NCBI RefSeq assembly: GCF_028307215.1
Contig: NZ_JAQMHV010000009.1
Location: 1-64,000 of the forward strand
Source: Falsirhodobacter sp. 20TX0035
Lineage (GTDB): Bacteria > Pseudomonadota > Alphaproteobacteria > Rhodobacterales > Rhodobacteraceae
Length of the DNA: 64,000 bases
Direction: 5' to 3'
How positions within the stretch are numbered: the first letter of the stretch is position 1; every line of letters begins with the position of its first letter. The translations under genes were made by a program, and so were the position numbers. Under the pieces are notes generated by a model. The model searched no databases and was not told the origin of the DNA. It saw nothing but the letters and a program-made list of their open reading frames with translations. Below, piece by piece: positions 46,764-55,597 of the stretch.

Positions 46764-48485
46764 ATGAACATCGAAACCCTCGCCATCCAGCCTTCTTTTC
46801 CAGCGCTCTGTCCAGTGACAGACGCTCTGCGCACGCTTGCTTCGGCGAGTGCTGCGGACAGGGCTGCAGTCTTCACACGACGCGAGGTCGTTGACTTCAT
46901 GCTCGATCTCATCGGTTATCACGCAAGCGAGCCGCTCCATCAGAGGCGAGCGCTCGAACCTTCGTTCGGAGAAGGTGACTTCCTGATCCCTATGATCGAG
47001 CGGTTGCTCGACGCCTGGAAGGTTGGGAGCGGTTCTATAGCCGAACTTTCCCAAGCTTTACGTGGTGTGGAACTGCACCACGCATCGTTCCAGTCTACTC
47101 GTGATCGCGTCGTCGCTTGCCTGTCTTCTGCCGGGCTTCGCAATTCCGATATCAATACTATCATCGACGAATGGCTGATCCATAACGACTACCTTCTAGC
47201 TGAGATTGATACCGGCTTTGACTTCGTGATCGGCAATCCGCCTTACATTCGGCAGGAGATGATCGCGGACGTGCTCATGGTCGAGTACCGCTCCCGATAC
47301 AAGACGATTTACGATCGGGCTGATATCTACATCCCGTTCATAGAGCGATCGCTCAAATTGCTGAACAAAGGTGGGCACCTCTGTTTTATATGTGCTGACC
47401 GTTGGATGAAGAACCGCTACGGCGGCCCGCTGCGGGCGCTCGTCTCCCGAGATTTCCATTTGAAATCCTACGTGGACATGGTCGACACACCTGCATTTCA
47501 CTCTGAAGTCGTCGCCTATCCTGCCATCACAGTGATCGCGCGTGAGAAAGGCAACGTCACGCGGATGGCCTCTCGACCCGTCATCGAGCAAACGGTCTTG
47601 ACGGCTCTTGCGGACCGCCTCCGATCTCAGTCGCAGCCCATCGCGGGTTCAGAAGTGCGCGAAGCCGTCGGCGTGGCCTCAGGAAGCGAACCATGGATAC
47701 TGGACTCATCCGATCAGCTCGCCTTGCTTAGGCGTCTCGAAGAGACATATCCAGCCCTCGAAGACGCGGGTTGCAAAGTTGGCATCGGAGTCGCTACCGG
47801 CGCGGACAGAGCCTTCATTGATCGGTTCGAAGATCTTGATGTCGAAGAAGACCGCAAGATCCCCATCGCAATGACACGAGATATTCAGTCTGGCCAGGTG
47901 AACTGGCGCGGCTACGGCGTCATCAATCCGTTCGGAGATGATGGTAAGCTCGTGCCTCTCACTCAATACCCAAGGCTCGCGCGTTATCTGGAAGCACGAC
48001 GTGAGCAAATCGAACGGCGCCACATCGCTCAGAAGGCTCCCACCCGCTGGTATCGTACGATCGACCGCATTTATCCGGAACTGGCGACTGAGCCGAAGCT
48101 GCTTATTCCTGACATCAAGGGCGAAGCTCACATCGTCTATGAGGGTGGCACCCTCTACCCGCATCACAATCTATACTACATCACGTCTACCGACTGGGAC
48201 CTACATGCTTTGCAGGCAGTCCTGAAATCGGGCATCGCTCGCCTCTTCGTAGCGACATATTCCACAAAGATGCGAGGTGGCTATCTGAGGTTCCAAGCCC
48301 AGTATCTGCGCCGCATCAGACTTCCGTACTGGAATACCATTCCCGTAGCGCTCAAAGATAAGCTGATCCGCGGTGCGATCTCTGGCGATCTCATCGCCAG
48401 TAATGAAGCCGCGTTCGATGTCTATGGCTTGACCGCCGAAGAGCGGGCAATACTCGGGGGAGTGGATACTACTAATGGCGCTTGA
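46764..48485 (+). CDS. Type II DNA adenine methyltransferase, PaeR7I/XhoI type
   Basis: The 573-residue N6-adenine methyltransferase has SAM-binding motif I at 63-74 ([12 protein letters not shown]) and catalytic motif IV NPPY at 158-161 ([10 protein letters not shown]). A C-terminal half with target-recognition features follows ([28 protein letters not shown]). It is immediately followed by, and overlaps by 11 bp, a restriction endonuclease of PaeR7I type, so it should methylate CTCGAG to protect host DNA. The ATG at 46764 is chosen; the frame is open upstream without support. Confidence 0.88.
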   Translation: MNIETLAIQPSFPALCPVTDALRTLASASAADRAAVFTRREVVDFMLDLIGYHASEPLHQRRALEPSFGEGDFLIPMIERLLDAWKVGSGSIAELSQALRGVELHHASFQSTRDRVVACLSSAGLRNSDINTIIDEWLIHNDYLLAEIDTGFDFVIGNPPYIRQEMIADVLMVEYRSRYKTIYDRADIYIPFIERSLKLLNKGGHLCFICADRWMKNRYGGPLRALVSRDFHLKSYVDMVDTPAFHSEVVAYPAITVIAREKGNVTRMASRPVIEQTVLTALADRLRSQSQPIAGSEVREAVGVASGSEPWILDSSDQLALLRRLEETYPALEDAGCKVGIGVATGADRAFIDRFEDLDVEEDRKIPIAMTRDIQSGQVNWRGYGVINPFGDDGKLVPLTQYPRLARYLEARREQIERRHIAQKAPTRWYRTIDRIYPELATEPKLLIPDIKGEAHIVYEGGTLYPHHNLYYITSTDWDLHALQAVLKSGIARLFVATYSTKMRGGYLRFQAQYLRRIRLPYWNTIPVALKDKLIRGAISGDLIASNEAAFDVYGLTAEERAILGGVDTTNGA

Positions 48486-49215
48486 TCTTGCGAACTACGA
48501 AATACAGGCGCGTGAGGCCGTCATGGCCTTTTGGGGCAATCGCGAGAAAGCGCGGCAAAAGCAGATCGAGGCCGGCACTGTTGATCAGGGTGAGCGTGCT
48601 GGCGTCACGGGCGGCAAGAACATGGATGGGTTCATCGCGCTTGTCATCGACCTTGTTCGCAACAACGGTCTGGGCCATGCCCGCATCCTTCAGAAGCGTG
48701 CTGTGCTTACTCTCCCTGGATACTTTCGTCCTACGAAGCTCTGGGATTTGCTTGTTATCAATGAGGGAAGGCTCGTCGCAGCCATCGAACTCAAGAGTCA
48801 AGTTGGTCCGTCCTTTGGCAACAATTTCAACAATCGCACAGAAGAAGCCATTGGTACCGCTCACGACTTCTGGACGGCATATCGCGAAGATGCGTTTGGA
48901 AAGCACCTGCGTCCATTCGCTGGCTGGCTGATGATGGTTGAGGACGCGCCCGGTTCACGCTCCCCTGTCCGCGACAGTTCGCCAAATTTCCCGGTGTTTC
49001 CGGAGTTTCAGGGTGCATCCTATCTCAAGCGCTACGACGTGCTTTGCCAACGCCTTATGCAAGAGCAGCTCTATACATCGGCCGCCATCATGGCATCTCC
49101 GCGTACTGCTACGACTACCGGCGAATATGGTGACATGTCAGAAATGACCAGCCTGAAGACCTTCGTCACGTCTTTCGCAGCCCATATCGCAGGTGAAGCA
49201 GCAAGGACCAGCTGA
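48475..49215 (+). CDS. PaeR7I/XhoI-type restriction endonuclease
   Basis: The 246-residue protein is recognised as a close relative of PaeR7I, a CTCGAG-cutting type II enzyme. Diagnostic stretches are [52 protein letters not shown], the PD-(D/E)XK-like core [18 protein letters not shown] and [18 protein letters not shown]. The length is equal to that of PaeR7I. It is translationally coupled to the methyltransferase. No controller (C) gene is visible, so ordering and overlap probably time expression. CTCGAG sites occur in the window (for example 35985 and 58914). Confidence 0.93.
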   Translation: MALDLANYEIQAREAVMAFWGNREKARQKQIEAGTVDQGERAGVTGGKNMDGFIALVIDLVRNNGLGHARILQKRAVLTLPGYFRPTKLWDLLVINEGRLVAAIELKSQVGPSFGNNFNNRTEEAIGTAHDFWTAYREDAFGKHLRPFAGWLMMVEDAPGSRSPVRDSSPNFPVFPEFQGASYLKRYDVLCQRLMQEQLYTSAAIMASPRTATTTGEYGDMSEMTSLKTFVTSFAAHIAGEAARTS

Positions 49216-49300
49216 CCGTCAGTCAGCGAACATAAAGATAATCAGCGCACGCTGTATGAAAATGTTATATAGGCTAGACAGGACAGCGAGATAACTAAGA

Positions 49301-50071
49301 ATGTTAGAGGTCTTCAAGCAATTTGATACCTACAGCCTTAAAGCAAGAGCCTTCCCCGCTTTGATAGCAGGCTTACCAGCGCTAGCCTTTATTTTTATTA
49401 TAGTACCGTGGGATCGGCTAGGTCTACCTCAAGCCATTGCAGTCTCGATGGGGGCAATACTGCTTTATGCTTTTTCAGACATGGCTAGGCAGCGGGGAAA
49501 GATAGTACAAGCCAAACTAGAAATCGGCGAGACCCCTGATCAATGGCTTCGAGGCAACACTGATATTCCAGAGATATCAAAAGATAGGTTTCGCGCATAC
49601 ATTTCCTCAAAACTAAAACAAGAAGCCCCATCAGCTGAAGATGAAAAATATAATCGACAGCAGGCTAATGACTTTTATAGAAGTGCGGGAACCTGGCTTC
49701 GGGATAATACTCGTGATACGAGCCTTTTCTCCCTTTTATTTGCAGAAAATGTTACATACGGTTTTCGCCGCAACTTGTTAGGCCTCAAGCCTATTTCCTT
49801 GTTTTTCAACCTAGTCGTATTCTTGACTTGCTCATTAATAATTTACTTAAAACCTCCTTATTTCTCCGCCCAAGAACAAATCGTGGAGAAGCTGATTATC
49901 ACCATGGCCGCGGCTTTTCTTCATTCTGCATACATGGTTTTTGCTGTTAACAAAGATTCTGTCCGGGACGCTTCAAAAGCTTACGGCAGGCAACTTATCC
50001 TCAGCTGCGACACGTTGATGAGGATGCAAACAGATAATTCGAAACAGGGAAATAAAGATGGCAATGATTAG
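49301..50071 (+). CDS. Four-helix membrane protein, unknown; partner of MBL-fold gene
   Basis: The 256-residue protein is of no recognised family. Predicted helices are at 18-37 and 43-60, then a cytoplasm-sized hydrophilic segment (65-160, with GETPDQWLRGNTDIP and DFYRSAGTWLRDNTRDTSLF), then helices at 164-182 and 195-215 and a polar tail. The 2+2 layout is reminiscent of small membrane effectors in defence systems, but no family was identified. It is AT-rich against its neighbours, which suggests transfer. It overlaps the next gene by 14 bp. A TATATA at 49266-49271 may be its -10 box. Function unknown. Confidence 0.6.
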   Translation: MLEVFKQFDTYSLKARAFPALIAGLPALAFIFIIVPWDRLGLPQAIAVSMGAILLYAFSDMARQRGKIVQAKLEIGETPDQWLRGNTDIPEISKDRFRAYISSKLKQEAPSAEDEKYNRQQANDFYRSAGTWLRDNTRDTSLFSLLFAENVTYGFRRNLLGLKPISLFFNLVVFLTCSLIIYLKPPYFSAQEQIVEKLIITMAAAFLHSAYMVFAVNKDSVRDASKAYGRQLILSCDTLMRMQTDNSKQGNKDGND

Positions 50072-50960
50072 GTCATTCACCGTTGGAAACGGTGATATGT
50101 TTTACATCAAGCATAATTCTGACAACTTCACGATCATTGATTGCCAGCTGTTTGGAGATCACAAAGAATGGTTGGTTGATGAACTCAAGAAGGAATCCAA
50201 AGATAAGGGGATCACGCGATTTATCTCCACACACCCCGATGAGGATCATATTCAAGGTTTAGAATATCTTGACGAAAAGCTACCCATCGCCAACTTTTAC
50301 GTCGTCAAGAACAAAGCCACCAAGCCGGATGAAAGCGATTCATTCAAGCACTACTGCAAGCTTCGCGATGGCGACAAAGCCTTCCATGTCACAAAGAACT
50401 GCCAGCGACGTTGGATGAACCAGGCGAGTGATGAGAGGAAAAGTTCCGGGATCAACATCCTTTGGCCTGATACTTCCAATGAGCATTTCAAGAATGCTCT
50501 AAAGGAAGCTGCTGATGGCGTGGCCTTCAACAACATTTCACTCGTCGCTAGGTACAGCATCCAAGATAGTGCAAGCTTCATGTGGATCGGTGACTTAGAA
50601 ACAGATTTCATGGAAGATATTTTTGAAGATATCGATCTTCCAGAAACTACAGTAGTATTTGCTCCGCATCACGGTCGGAAGTCCGGCAAGCTTCCTGATA
50701 AATGGCTCGATAAGCTTAAGCCGAAAGTCATCGTCATCGGCGAAGCTCCCTCCCGGCACATTCACTATTACTCGGGATATAACAAGATTACCCAGACACG
50801 CGCTGGTGACATCACCTTTATCCCAGACAATAAAAAGCTGCATTGTTATGCTTCTTATAAGTCATATGGACTGAGAGACTGGCTTGACGATGAAAATAAG
50901 CCAGATGAAGAGTTTGGAGTTAGAGATACCGATTACTACATTGGAACCCTGAATTTCTGA
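50058..50960 (+). CDS. ComEC-like metallo-beta-lactamase-fold protein
   Basis: The 300-residue protein has a full set of MBL residues: the ComEC-type opening FTVGNGDMFYI, the HxxxDH-type motif THPDEDHIQG (H59, D61, D63, H64), the ligand D179 in MWIGDLE and the late APHHGRKSG (H204/H205). ComEC-like MBL domains are thought to act as nucleases; others hydrolyse phosphoesters. No signal peptide or helix is visible, so it is cytoplasmic. It is coupled to the membrane protein by a 14-bp overlap. AT-rich codon use separates the pair from the rest of the window. The substrate is unknown. Confidence 0.75.
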   Translation: MAMIRSFTVGNGDMFYIKHNSDNFTIIDCQLFGDHKEWLVDELKKESKDKGITRFISTHPDEDHIQGLEYLDEKLPIANFYVVKNKATKPDESDSFKHYCKLRDGDKAFHVTKNCQRRWMNQASDERKSSGINILWPDTSNEHFKNALKEAADGVAFNNISLVARYSIQDSASFMWIGDLETDFMEDIFEDIDLPETTVVFAPHHGRKSGKLPDKWLDKLKPKVIVIGEAPSRHIHYYSGYNKITQTRAGDITFIPDNKKLHCYASYKSYGLRDWLDDENKPDEEFGVRDTDYYIGTLNF

Positions 50961-51072
50961 ATTCAATCGTATGCTTTCAAATAGCGGCGCCGTGCCCCAT
51001 CTGTGGGTCAGAAACTGCATGGTGAGGTTTTGCGCTGCTTCTTCCAGGATCAGGCGGGCTTGTATGAAGCGC

Positions 51073-51639
51073 TTATCTACAGCGAGCTATCGTCATGCGG
51101 CTGCACCCATACCGGCGCACCAGATCCGAAACGGTCACACCTGCCTCAAGTTCAGCCCGGATACTCTGCTTCTGAAGCTCTGATAGCGTAGACGGGCGGC
51201 CAATGATTTTCCCTTGCGATCGGGCGCGAGCCATACCGGCATGGGTCCGCTCGATCAGCAACTCCCGCTCAAACTGTGCGACGGCGTTCAGGATCGTCAT
51301 GGTGAATTGTCCGGCGGGACTTGTCAGGTCGCTGCCGCCCAGGGCAAGACAGTGGACGCGCACCTGCATCCCAGCCAGCAGGTTCACGGTCTGCGCCACG
51401 TCCATGGCATCGCGCCCGAGCCGGTCCATCTTCGTGACCACCAGCACATCCAGCTCTTCCAGCCGATCGATCAGGCGGGCGAACATTGGCCTCTGCTGCG
51501 CGGGCACGCTGCCCGAGATCGTTTCGGAAACAATCCGACGCTTGGGAATGACGAAGCCAGCCGTCTCCAGTTCCTGCACCTGGTTCTCGATGGTCTGCTG
51601 GATGGTGGAGACGCGGACATAGGCGAAAGTGCGGGACAT
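51073..51639 (-). CDS. Serine recombinase (resolvase/invertase)
   Basis: The 188-residue protein starts MSRTFAYVRVSTIQQT at 51639, with nucleophile Ser-11. Catalytic blocks are VVTKMDRLGRDAMD and TMTILNAVAQFERELLIERT; the C-terminal HTH reads VTVSDLVRRYGCSRMTIARC. The size and blocks fit Tn3-type resolvases or DNA invertases. No transposase gene is next to it, so it may be a relic of a transposon that brought the defence-type genes. Repeats upstream (51652-51737) are the likely res site. Base composition is GC-rich, unlike the AT-rich pair beside it. Confidence 0.88.
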   Translation of the reverse strand: MSRTFAYVRVSTIQQTIENQVQELETAGFVIPKRRIVSETISGSVPAQQRPMFARLIDRLEELDVLVVTKMDRLGRDAMDVAQTVNLLAGMQVRVHCLALGGSDLTSPAGQFTMTILNAVAQFERELLIERTHAGMARARSQGKIIGRPSTLSELQKQSIRAELEAGVTVSDLVRRYGCSRMTIARCR

Positions 51640-51651
51640 GGGGCAAAAACC

Positions 51652-51737
51652 GTTCAAAAGGGTCGGTCAGATGTTAGTTGCTCACAACCCCTGCACAAGA
51701 CCCGTTTTGAGCACCCTTCCCTGCCCCTGTTCAAAAC
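51652..51737. promoter_or_regulatory. Repeat cluster upstream of the resolvase, possible res site
   Basis: GTTCAAAA occurs at 51652-51659 and 51729-51736, with the inverse TTTTGAGC at 51704-51711. The last two form a 34-bp element with GTTTTGA (51704-51710) and TCAAAAC arms, a normal length for a resolvase subsite. The spacing and position next to the resolvase start fit a res/promoter region that the enzyme also represses. Confidence 0.4.
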
Positions 51738-51770
51738 CGTTCCATTTCGATTGACGAAAGCGAACGCCTG

Positions 51771-52913
51771 TCAGCTTGCGGAGACGAAAAGTTGGCGCGG
51801 GAACGTCGTCAGGCGCTCCACCCCCGTATTGCTGACCACGATGGTCTCGGACATGCCGAACCCTTGGGCGAGCACATAGGTATGTAAGACCATGCCCGGC
51901 TGAAACGACCATTCGGAGCCGGGATGCGCTTCCAGCGGCTCTCCTCCATTTGGTTGCAGCATCAGGCCGACGGAGTAGAAGGTCTTGTTGGTGTACGTTT
52001 CGCGTAGGCCTGCCGACAGCACCCCTTCGCGATAGATCGCGTCGGGCACCGTCGCCGGAACCCCCGGCGCCACGGCGGCAAGCGCGCGGTCCTGGATGTC
52101 GATCAGCGCCTCGGCCAGCCGGTGGTCGGCGTCGGAGGCCTCGGCCACGCGGATCGGGCGCATGAAGCGCGCGTGGTAGTGGCGGACGTTCGGCGTCGTC
52201 TCGATCTGCACGATGTCGCCCCGGGCCAGCACCCGGTCCGAGTAGCCGCCATGGAGGTGATAGGCCCGCTCGCCCGAGGACATGACCCCCGGCCCCGGCA
52301 GGTCCGAGCCCGCGCGGATCATCGCGGCGCAGATCTCGGCGGCCATCTCGCGCTCGGTGGCACCGGGCAGTGCCGTGTCGATGGCGGCCTGCATTCCGGC
52401 CTCGGCGGCACGGGCGGCCTTCCGCTGCCATGCGATTTCGGCCGGGGACTTGATCAGCTTCATCGTGCCGACCATGTCCGTGCAATCCACAAGGCGCACC
52501 CCCGGAAGGGCCGCACGGATCGCCTCCCACCGGGCGGCGTTCAGCACCCATGCGCCCATCTCCACCCCGATCGCGGCGGCACGCCCCACGCGCGAGGTGA
52601 TGGCATCCACCGCAACCTGCACCCGGTCGTCGCTGTCGGTCCACAGCACGCGGTCGGGAAAGACGCAGGTCGCGTCGAGGTAATACTCCTCCACGTCGCG
52701 CGCAAAGAGCGTGGGCGCACCCTCGGCTGGGATGATCGCGAACTGGAAGGTGCCATAGGCGCGGGTGAAGTAGCCCGTCACCCAGGTCACCGTCTCGGGC
52801 AGGAAGGCCAGCATCGCGTCAAGGCCCTGCGCGCGCAGTTCCGCCTGCACGCGGGAAAGGCGCGCCTCGTATTCGGCACGCGCAAACCACGGCTCGTAGA
52901 TCATCGGGGTCAT
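51771..52913 (-). CDS. M24B creatinase-fold protein without metal ligands (1)
   Basis: The 380-residue protein has an N-terminal creatinase domain (1-150: RVQAELRAQGLDAMLAFLPE, WVTGYF) and a C-terminal pita-bread domain. Where metal-dependent prolidases have Asp-Asp-His ligands, this protein reads DIVQIETTPNVRHYHARF, with neither the second Asp nor the usual S-D. This matches metal-free members such as creatinase and ectoine hydrolase. It probably hydrolyses a C-N bond of a small guanidino, amidino or amide compound. It overlaps the amidotransferase gene by 4 bp on the same strand. Confidence 0.78.
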   Translation of the reverse strand: MTPMIYEPWFARAEYEARLSRVQAELRAQGLDAMLAFLPETVTWVTGYFTRAYGTFQFAIIPAEGAPTLFARDVEEYYLDATCVFPDRVLWTDSDDRVQVAVDAITSRVGRAAAIGVEMGAWVLNAARWEAIRAALPGVRLVDCTDMVGTMKLIKSPAEIAWQRKAARAAEAGMQAAIDTALPGATEREMAAEICAAMIRAGSDLPGPGVMSSGERAYHLHGGYSDRVLARGDIVQIETTPNVRHYHARFMRPIRVAEASDADHRLAEALIDIQDRALAAVAPGVPATVPDAIYREGVLSAGLRETYTNKTFYSVGLMLQPNGGEPLEAHPGSEWSFQPGMVLHTYVLAQGFGMSETIVVSNTGVERLTTFPRQLFVSAS

Positions 52914-53608
52914 GCCATCACCAGCTTCGCGAAATTGGTCAGGGCGGTCTTGGCCTCCAGCGCGGGGTGGCTTTCGGCGATCAGCGCGTCGATATCGCCG
53001 CCGTCCTTAGTCATCCGCTCGCGGTTGTCCGAAAACCAGGCCGGCCCCTGTTCGGACGTCACCTCGGGGTGCCCTTGGATGCCCCAGGCGCGCGCGGTGC
53101 GGTGGCGCCAGACCTGGTTCGGGCAATCGTCCGAGGAGGCGATGACGACCATGTCGGGGTGGTCGTGGCGCACTTCGTCGTTGTGCCAGACGAACATGCG
53201 CACGGCGCCCTCCCAGTCCCCCATCACCGGATCGCCCTTGGCCGCCGCCGTCACCGGCAGGTCCTTGTAGCCGATCTCGCAATACGGGCGGCGGAACACC
53301 TGGTCGCGCCCGCACAGAGCCGAGGCGAGGATCTGGCTGCCAAAGCAGATGCCCAGCATCGGGATGTCACGCGCCGCCGCGTCGCGGATCAGCTCGTGCT
53401 CGCGGTGGATGAAGGGGATGTCCTCGTAGGATCCGTGCGGGCTGCCCGACAGGAAGATGCCATCATACCCGTCGAGGCTGTCGGGAAAGTCGCCGCCGAA
53501 CGCCCAGAAGCGGTCCACGTCCAAGCCCCAGTCTTCGAACCGGTCGTCGAGCTGCGCGACCGATTGCAGCTTGCGGCCATTTCCCAGATACAGAAGGCGC
53601 TTGCCCAT
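52910..53608 (-). CDS. Class I glutamine amidotransferase-like hydrolase
   Basis: The 232-residue protein of the GATase1 fold has nucleophile C88 in MLGICFGSQILA, the His-Glu pair in WGIQGHPEV and the oxyanion segment IFLSGSPHGSYED. It is free-standing, without a synthase domain. Known free-standing members include gamma-glutamyl-gamma-aminobutyrate hydrolase and gamma-glutamyl peptide hydrolases. In this cluster a gamma-glutamyl amide hydrolase is a reasonable guess, helped by pxpC at the window edge. It is coupled to the creatinase-fold gene and follows the GntR gene on the same strand. Confidence 0.78.
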   Translation of the reverse strand: MGKRLLYLGNGRKLQSVAQLDDRFEDWGLDVDRFWAFGGDFPDSLDGYDGIFLSGSPHGSYEDIPFIHREHELIRDAAARDIPMLGICFGSQILASALCGRDQVFRRPYCEIGYKDLPVTAAAKGDPVMGDWEGAVRMFVWHNDEVRHDHPDMVVIASSDDCPNQVWRHRTARAWGIQGHPEVTSEQGPAWFSDNRERMTKDGGDIDALIAESHPALEAKTALTNFAKLVMA

Positions 53609-53623
53609 GATGATCTCCTTGGT

Positions 53624-54283
53624 TCAGCGCCGGGACAGGCGCTGGATGATGCTGTCGCGCACGCGGCCCAGATGGGCGGCCATCTCGCGGGCGGCGCGGT
53701 CGCCGTCGCCGTCGCGGACCGCGGCGACGATGGCCAAGTGCTCGTGGCAGGTGTCATCGACACGTTCGGGCACGGATCTCAGGTCGAACATCAGCGTCTG
53801 GCGGCGCAGGTTACGGATGATCTGCGCCATTTGCGGGTTGCCCGCCGCCTCGGCCAGCGCGCCGTGCAGCGCCTCGTCCGCGTCGCGCACAAGGCCGCGA
53901 TCCACAAGCGAGGCCCCGCCCCCCGCCTGCGCCAAGATGTCGTTCAGCTGGTCCGTGATCGCGGTGATGACGTCGGGCGCAAGGCGGCCGGCGGCGAGGC
54001 GCGCCACCTCCGGCTCCAGCAGCAGGCGGACCTGCAGCGCGTCCATGTAATCCTCGATCCGCATCTGCTTGACCTGAAGTCCGATGCGGCCCTGCCGCAG
54101 CAGCAGGCCCTCCGCCTCCAGCATCAAGAGCGCGTCACGGACCGGTGTGCGCGACATGTTCAGGACTTCGGCCAGCCGACGCTCGTTCAGCAATTCGCCG
54201 GGTTGGATGCGCGCGCCCAGAACCTCGTCGAGGATCTGCTCGTAGGCCTGGAGAGCCAGCCGCTTGTCCGGCACGTTCAACAT
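53624..54283 (-). CDS. GntR-family regulator, FadR/FCD type
   Basis: The 219-residue protein has a winged helix at 5-70 (YEQILDEVLGARIQPGELLN, LAEVLNMSRTPVRDALLMLE) and an FCD ligand domain (YMDALQVRLLLEPEVARLAA, HEHLAIVAAVRDGDGDRAAR) with metal/ligand histidines. The ATG at 54283 is chosen; the longer open frame lacks support. It lies at the divergence point of two transcripts and should control both the minus-strand hydrolase genes and the plus-strand transporter operon through GGTATACC at 54349-54356. Confidence 0.85.
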   Translation of the reverse strand: MLNVPDKRLALQAYEQILDEVLGARIQPGELLNERRLAEVLNMSRTPVRDALLMLEAEGLLLRQGRIGLQVKQMRIEDYMDALQVRLLLEPEVARLAAGRLAPDVITAITDQLNDILAQAGGGASLVDRGLVRDADEALHGALAEAAGNPQMAQIIRNLRRQTLMFDLRSVPERVDDTCHEHLAIVAAVRDGDGDRAAREMAAHLGRVRDSIIQRLSRR

Positions 54284-54339
54284 TCTGCACCCTGAAGTTT
54301 TCAAGCTGCGGAAATAAAATGCAACTCGTATGCCCGTGG

Positions 54340-54356
54340 TTGACGCCCGGTATACC
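54340..54356. promoter_or_regulatory. Candidate GntR/FCD operator in the divergent promoter
   Basis: The palindrome GGTATACC (54349-54356) sits just after a TTGACG -35 box (54340-54345) of the plus-strand operon. FCD-type GntR proteins bind short sites of the T-x-G-T-x-x-x-A-C-x-A kind, and this site fits loosely. A bound repressor would block the promoter of the 54400-62913 operon. Confidence 0.5.
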
Positions 54357-54399
54357 AGATGTCTAGCGTCGTGCAACACTCCGACGACAGGTCCTCCAC

Positions 54400-55578
54400 G
54401 TGCTGCCACCCGCCGCCTCCATGCTTCCCTTTCCCCACGCCGAGCATATGGCGCGGCAGGCCCGCCTGCGCGCCGCCCTGCGCGGTCGCGGAGTGGACGC
54501 CATGCTCGTCTTCTCGCAGGAAAGCCTGTTCTGGCTGACGGGCTATGACAGCGGCGGCTTCGTGTTCTTCCAGTGCGCGGTGGTCACGGCCGACGACCGG
54601 CCCATCGTCCTGCTGACCCGCCGCCCGGACCTCTTGCAGGCGCGCCAGACCTCCACGATCGAGGATATCCGCATCTGGTGGGACGCCGACGACGCCAATC
54701 CAGCCGCCGACCTGCAGTTGATCCTTTCCGAATTGGGCCTGAAATCGGCCCGCGTCGCGATCGAGTTGAACACCCACGGCCTGACCGGCTGGAACCTGTG
54801 GCGCTGCCAGCAGACCTTCGGCGACTGGTGCCGGCTGGAGGATGACGGCCACCTGATCCGGCGCCTGCGCGTTGTGAAATCGGCCGGAGAGATCGGGCTG
54901 ATGCGCGAGGCGGGCCGCATCTGCGACCGCGCGCTGGACCGCGTGATCGCCTTCGCCCGTCCCGGCATTCTCGACAGCGAGTTGAAGGCCGAATACCTCG
55001 CCTCCATCCTTGGCGACGGGGCAGACATGCCGCCGAACGCGCCGCTGTTCAACTCGGGTCCCCGCGCCGTCTATGGCCGCGGCGTGGCGACGCCCAGACG
55101 GCTGGAGGCGCAGGACCAGATCCTTGTCGAATATCCCGTGCCCTTCCGCCATTACAACGTGAAGACGGAATGGACGATCCTCTTCGGCCGAGTGCCTGAC
55201 AGGCAGCGCCACATGTACGATGTGGGCCGCGAGACGCTGGCGCGGATGACCGACCTCGCCCGCCCCGGCACCACGCTGGGAGAGATCTTCGACGCCTATG
55301 CCGACGGCCTCGACGAGGGCGGCTACCGCGCCTCGCGCTATGGCGCGACGGGGTATTCGGTGGGGATCGGCTTCGCGCCCACCTCGATGGACGTGCCGCC
55401 GATGATCTATTCCGGCTGCGCCACGGTGTGCGCGCCAGGAATGACGCTCTTTTATCACGTCATGAACGGCGACGGCGATACGGGGTATGCGGTGGGCGTC
55501 GGCCACACCCTTCTGGTCACCGAAGGCGCGCCGGAGCTGCTGACCAACCTGCCCGACGACCTGACCGTCATAACATAA
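54400..55578 (+). CDS. M24 creatinase-fold protein without metal ligands (2)
   Basis: The protein has 392 residues from the GTG at 54400 (weak AGGT upstream); an ATG at 54421 gives 385. It has a creatinase N-domain (GVDAMLVFSQESLFWLTGYD) and a pita-bread domain. Metal ligands are absent: the segment reads DQILVEYPVPFRHYNVKTEW. The late GYSVGIGFAP and APGMTLFYHVM segments resemble ectoine hydrolase (DoeA)-type members. It is the first gene of the transporter operon. It is probably a hydrolase for the imported compound or its derivative; the reaction is unproven. Confidence 0.78.
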   Translation: MLPPAASMLPFPHAEHMARQARLRAALRGRGVDAMLVFSQESLFWLTGYDSGGFVFFQCAVVTADDRPIVLLTRRPDLLQARQTSTIEDIRIWWDADDANPAADLQLILSELGLKSARVAIELNTHGLTGWNLWRCQQTFGDWCRLEDDGHLIRRLRVVKSAGEIGLMREAGRICDRALDRVIAFARPGILDSELKAEYLASILGDGADMPPNAPLFNSGPRAVYGRGVATPRRLEAQDQILVEYPVPFRHYNVKTEWTILFGRVPDRQRHMYDVGRETLARMTDLARPGTTLGEIFDAYADGLDEGGYRASRYGATGYSVGIGFAPTSMDVPPMIYSGCATVCAPGMTLFYHVMNGDGDTGYAVGVGHTLLVTEGAPELLTNLPDDLTVIT

Positions 55579-55597
55579 ACCCAACAGGAGCCTCCCC

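Noticed and set aside
50961-51072. Short plus-strand frames after the MBL gene
   Set aside because: They overlap the resolvase end, have no family and may be remnants of the lost transposon, but nothing identifies them.
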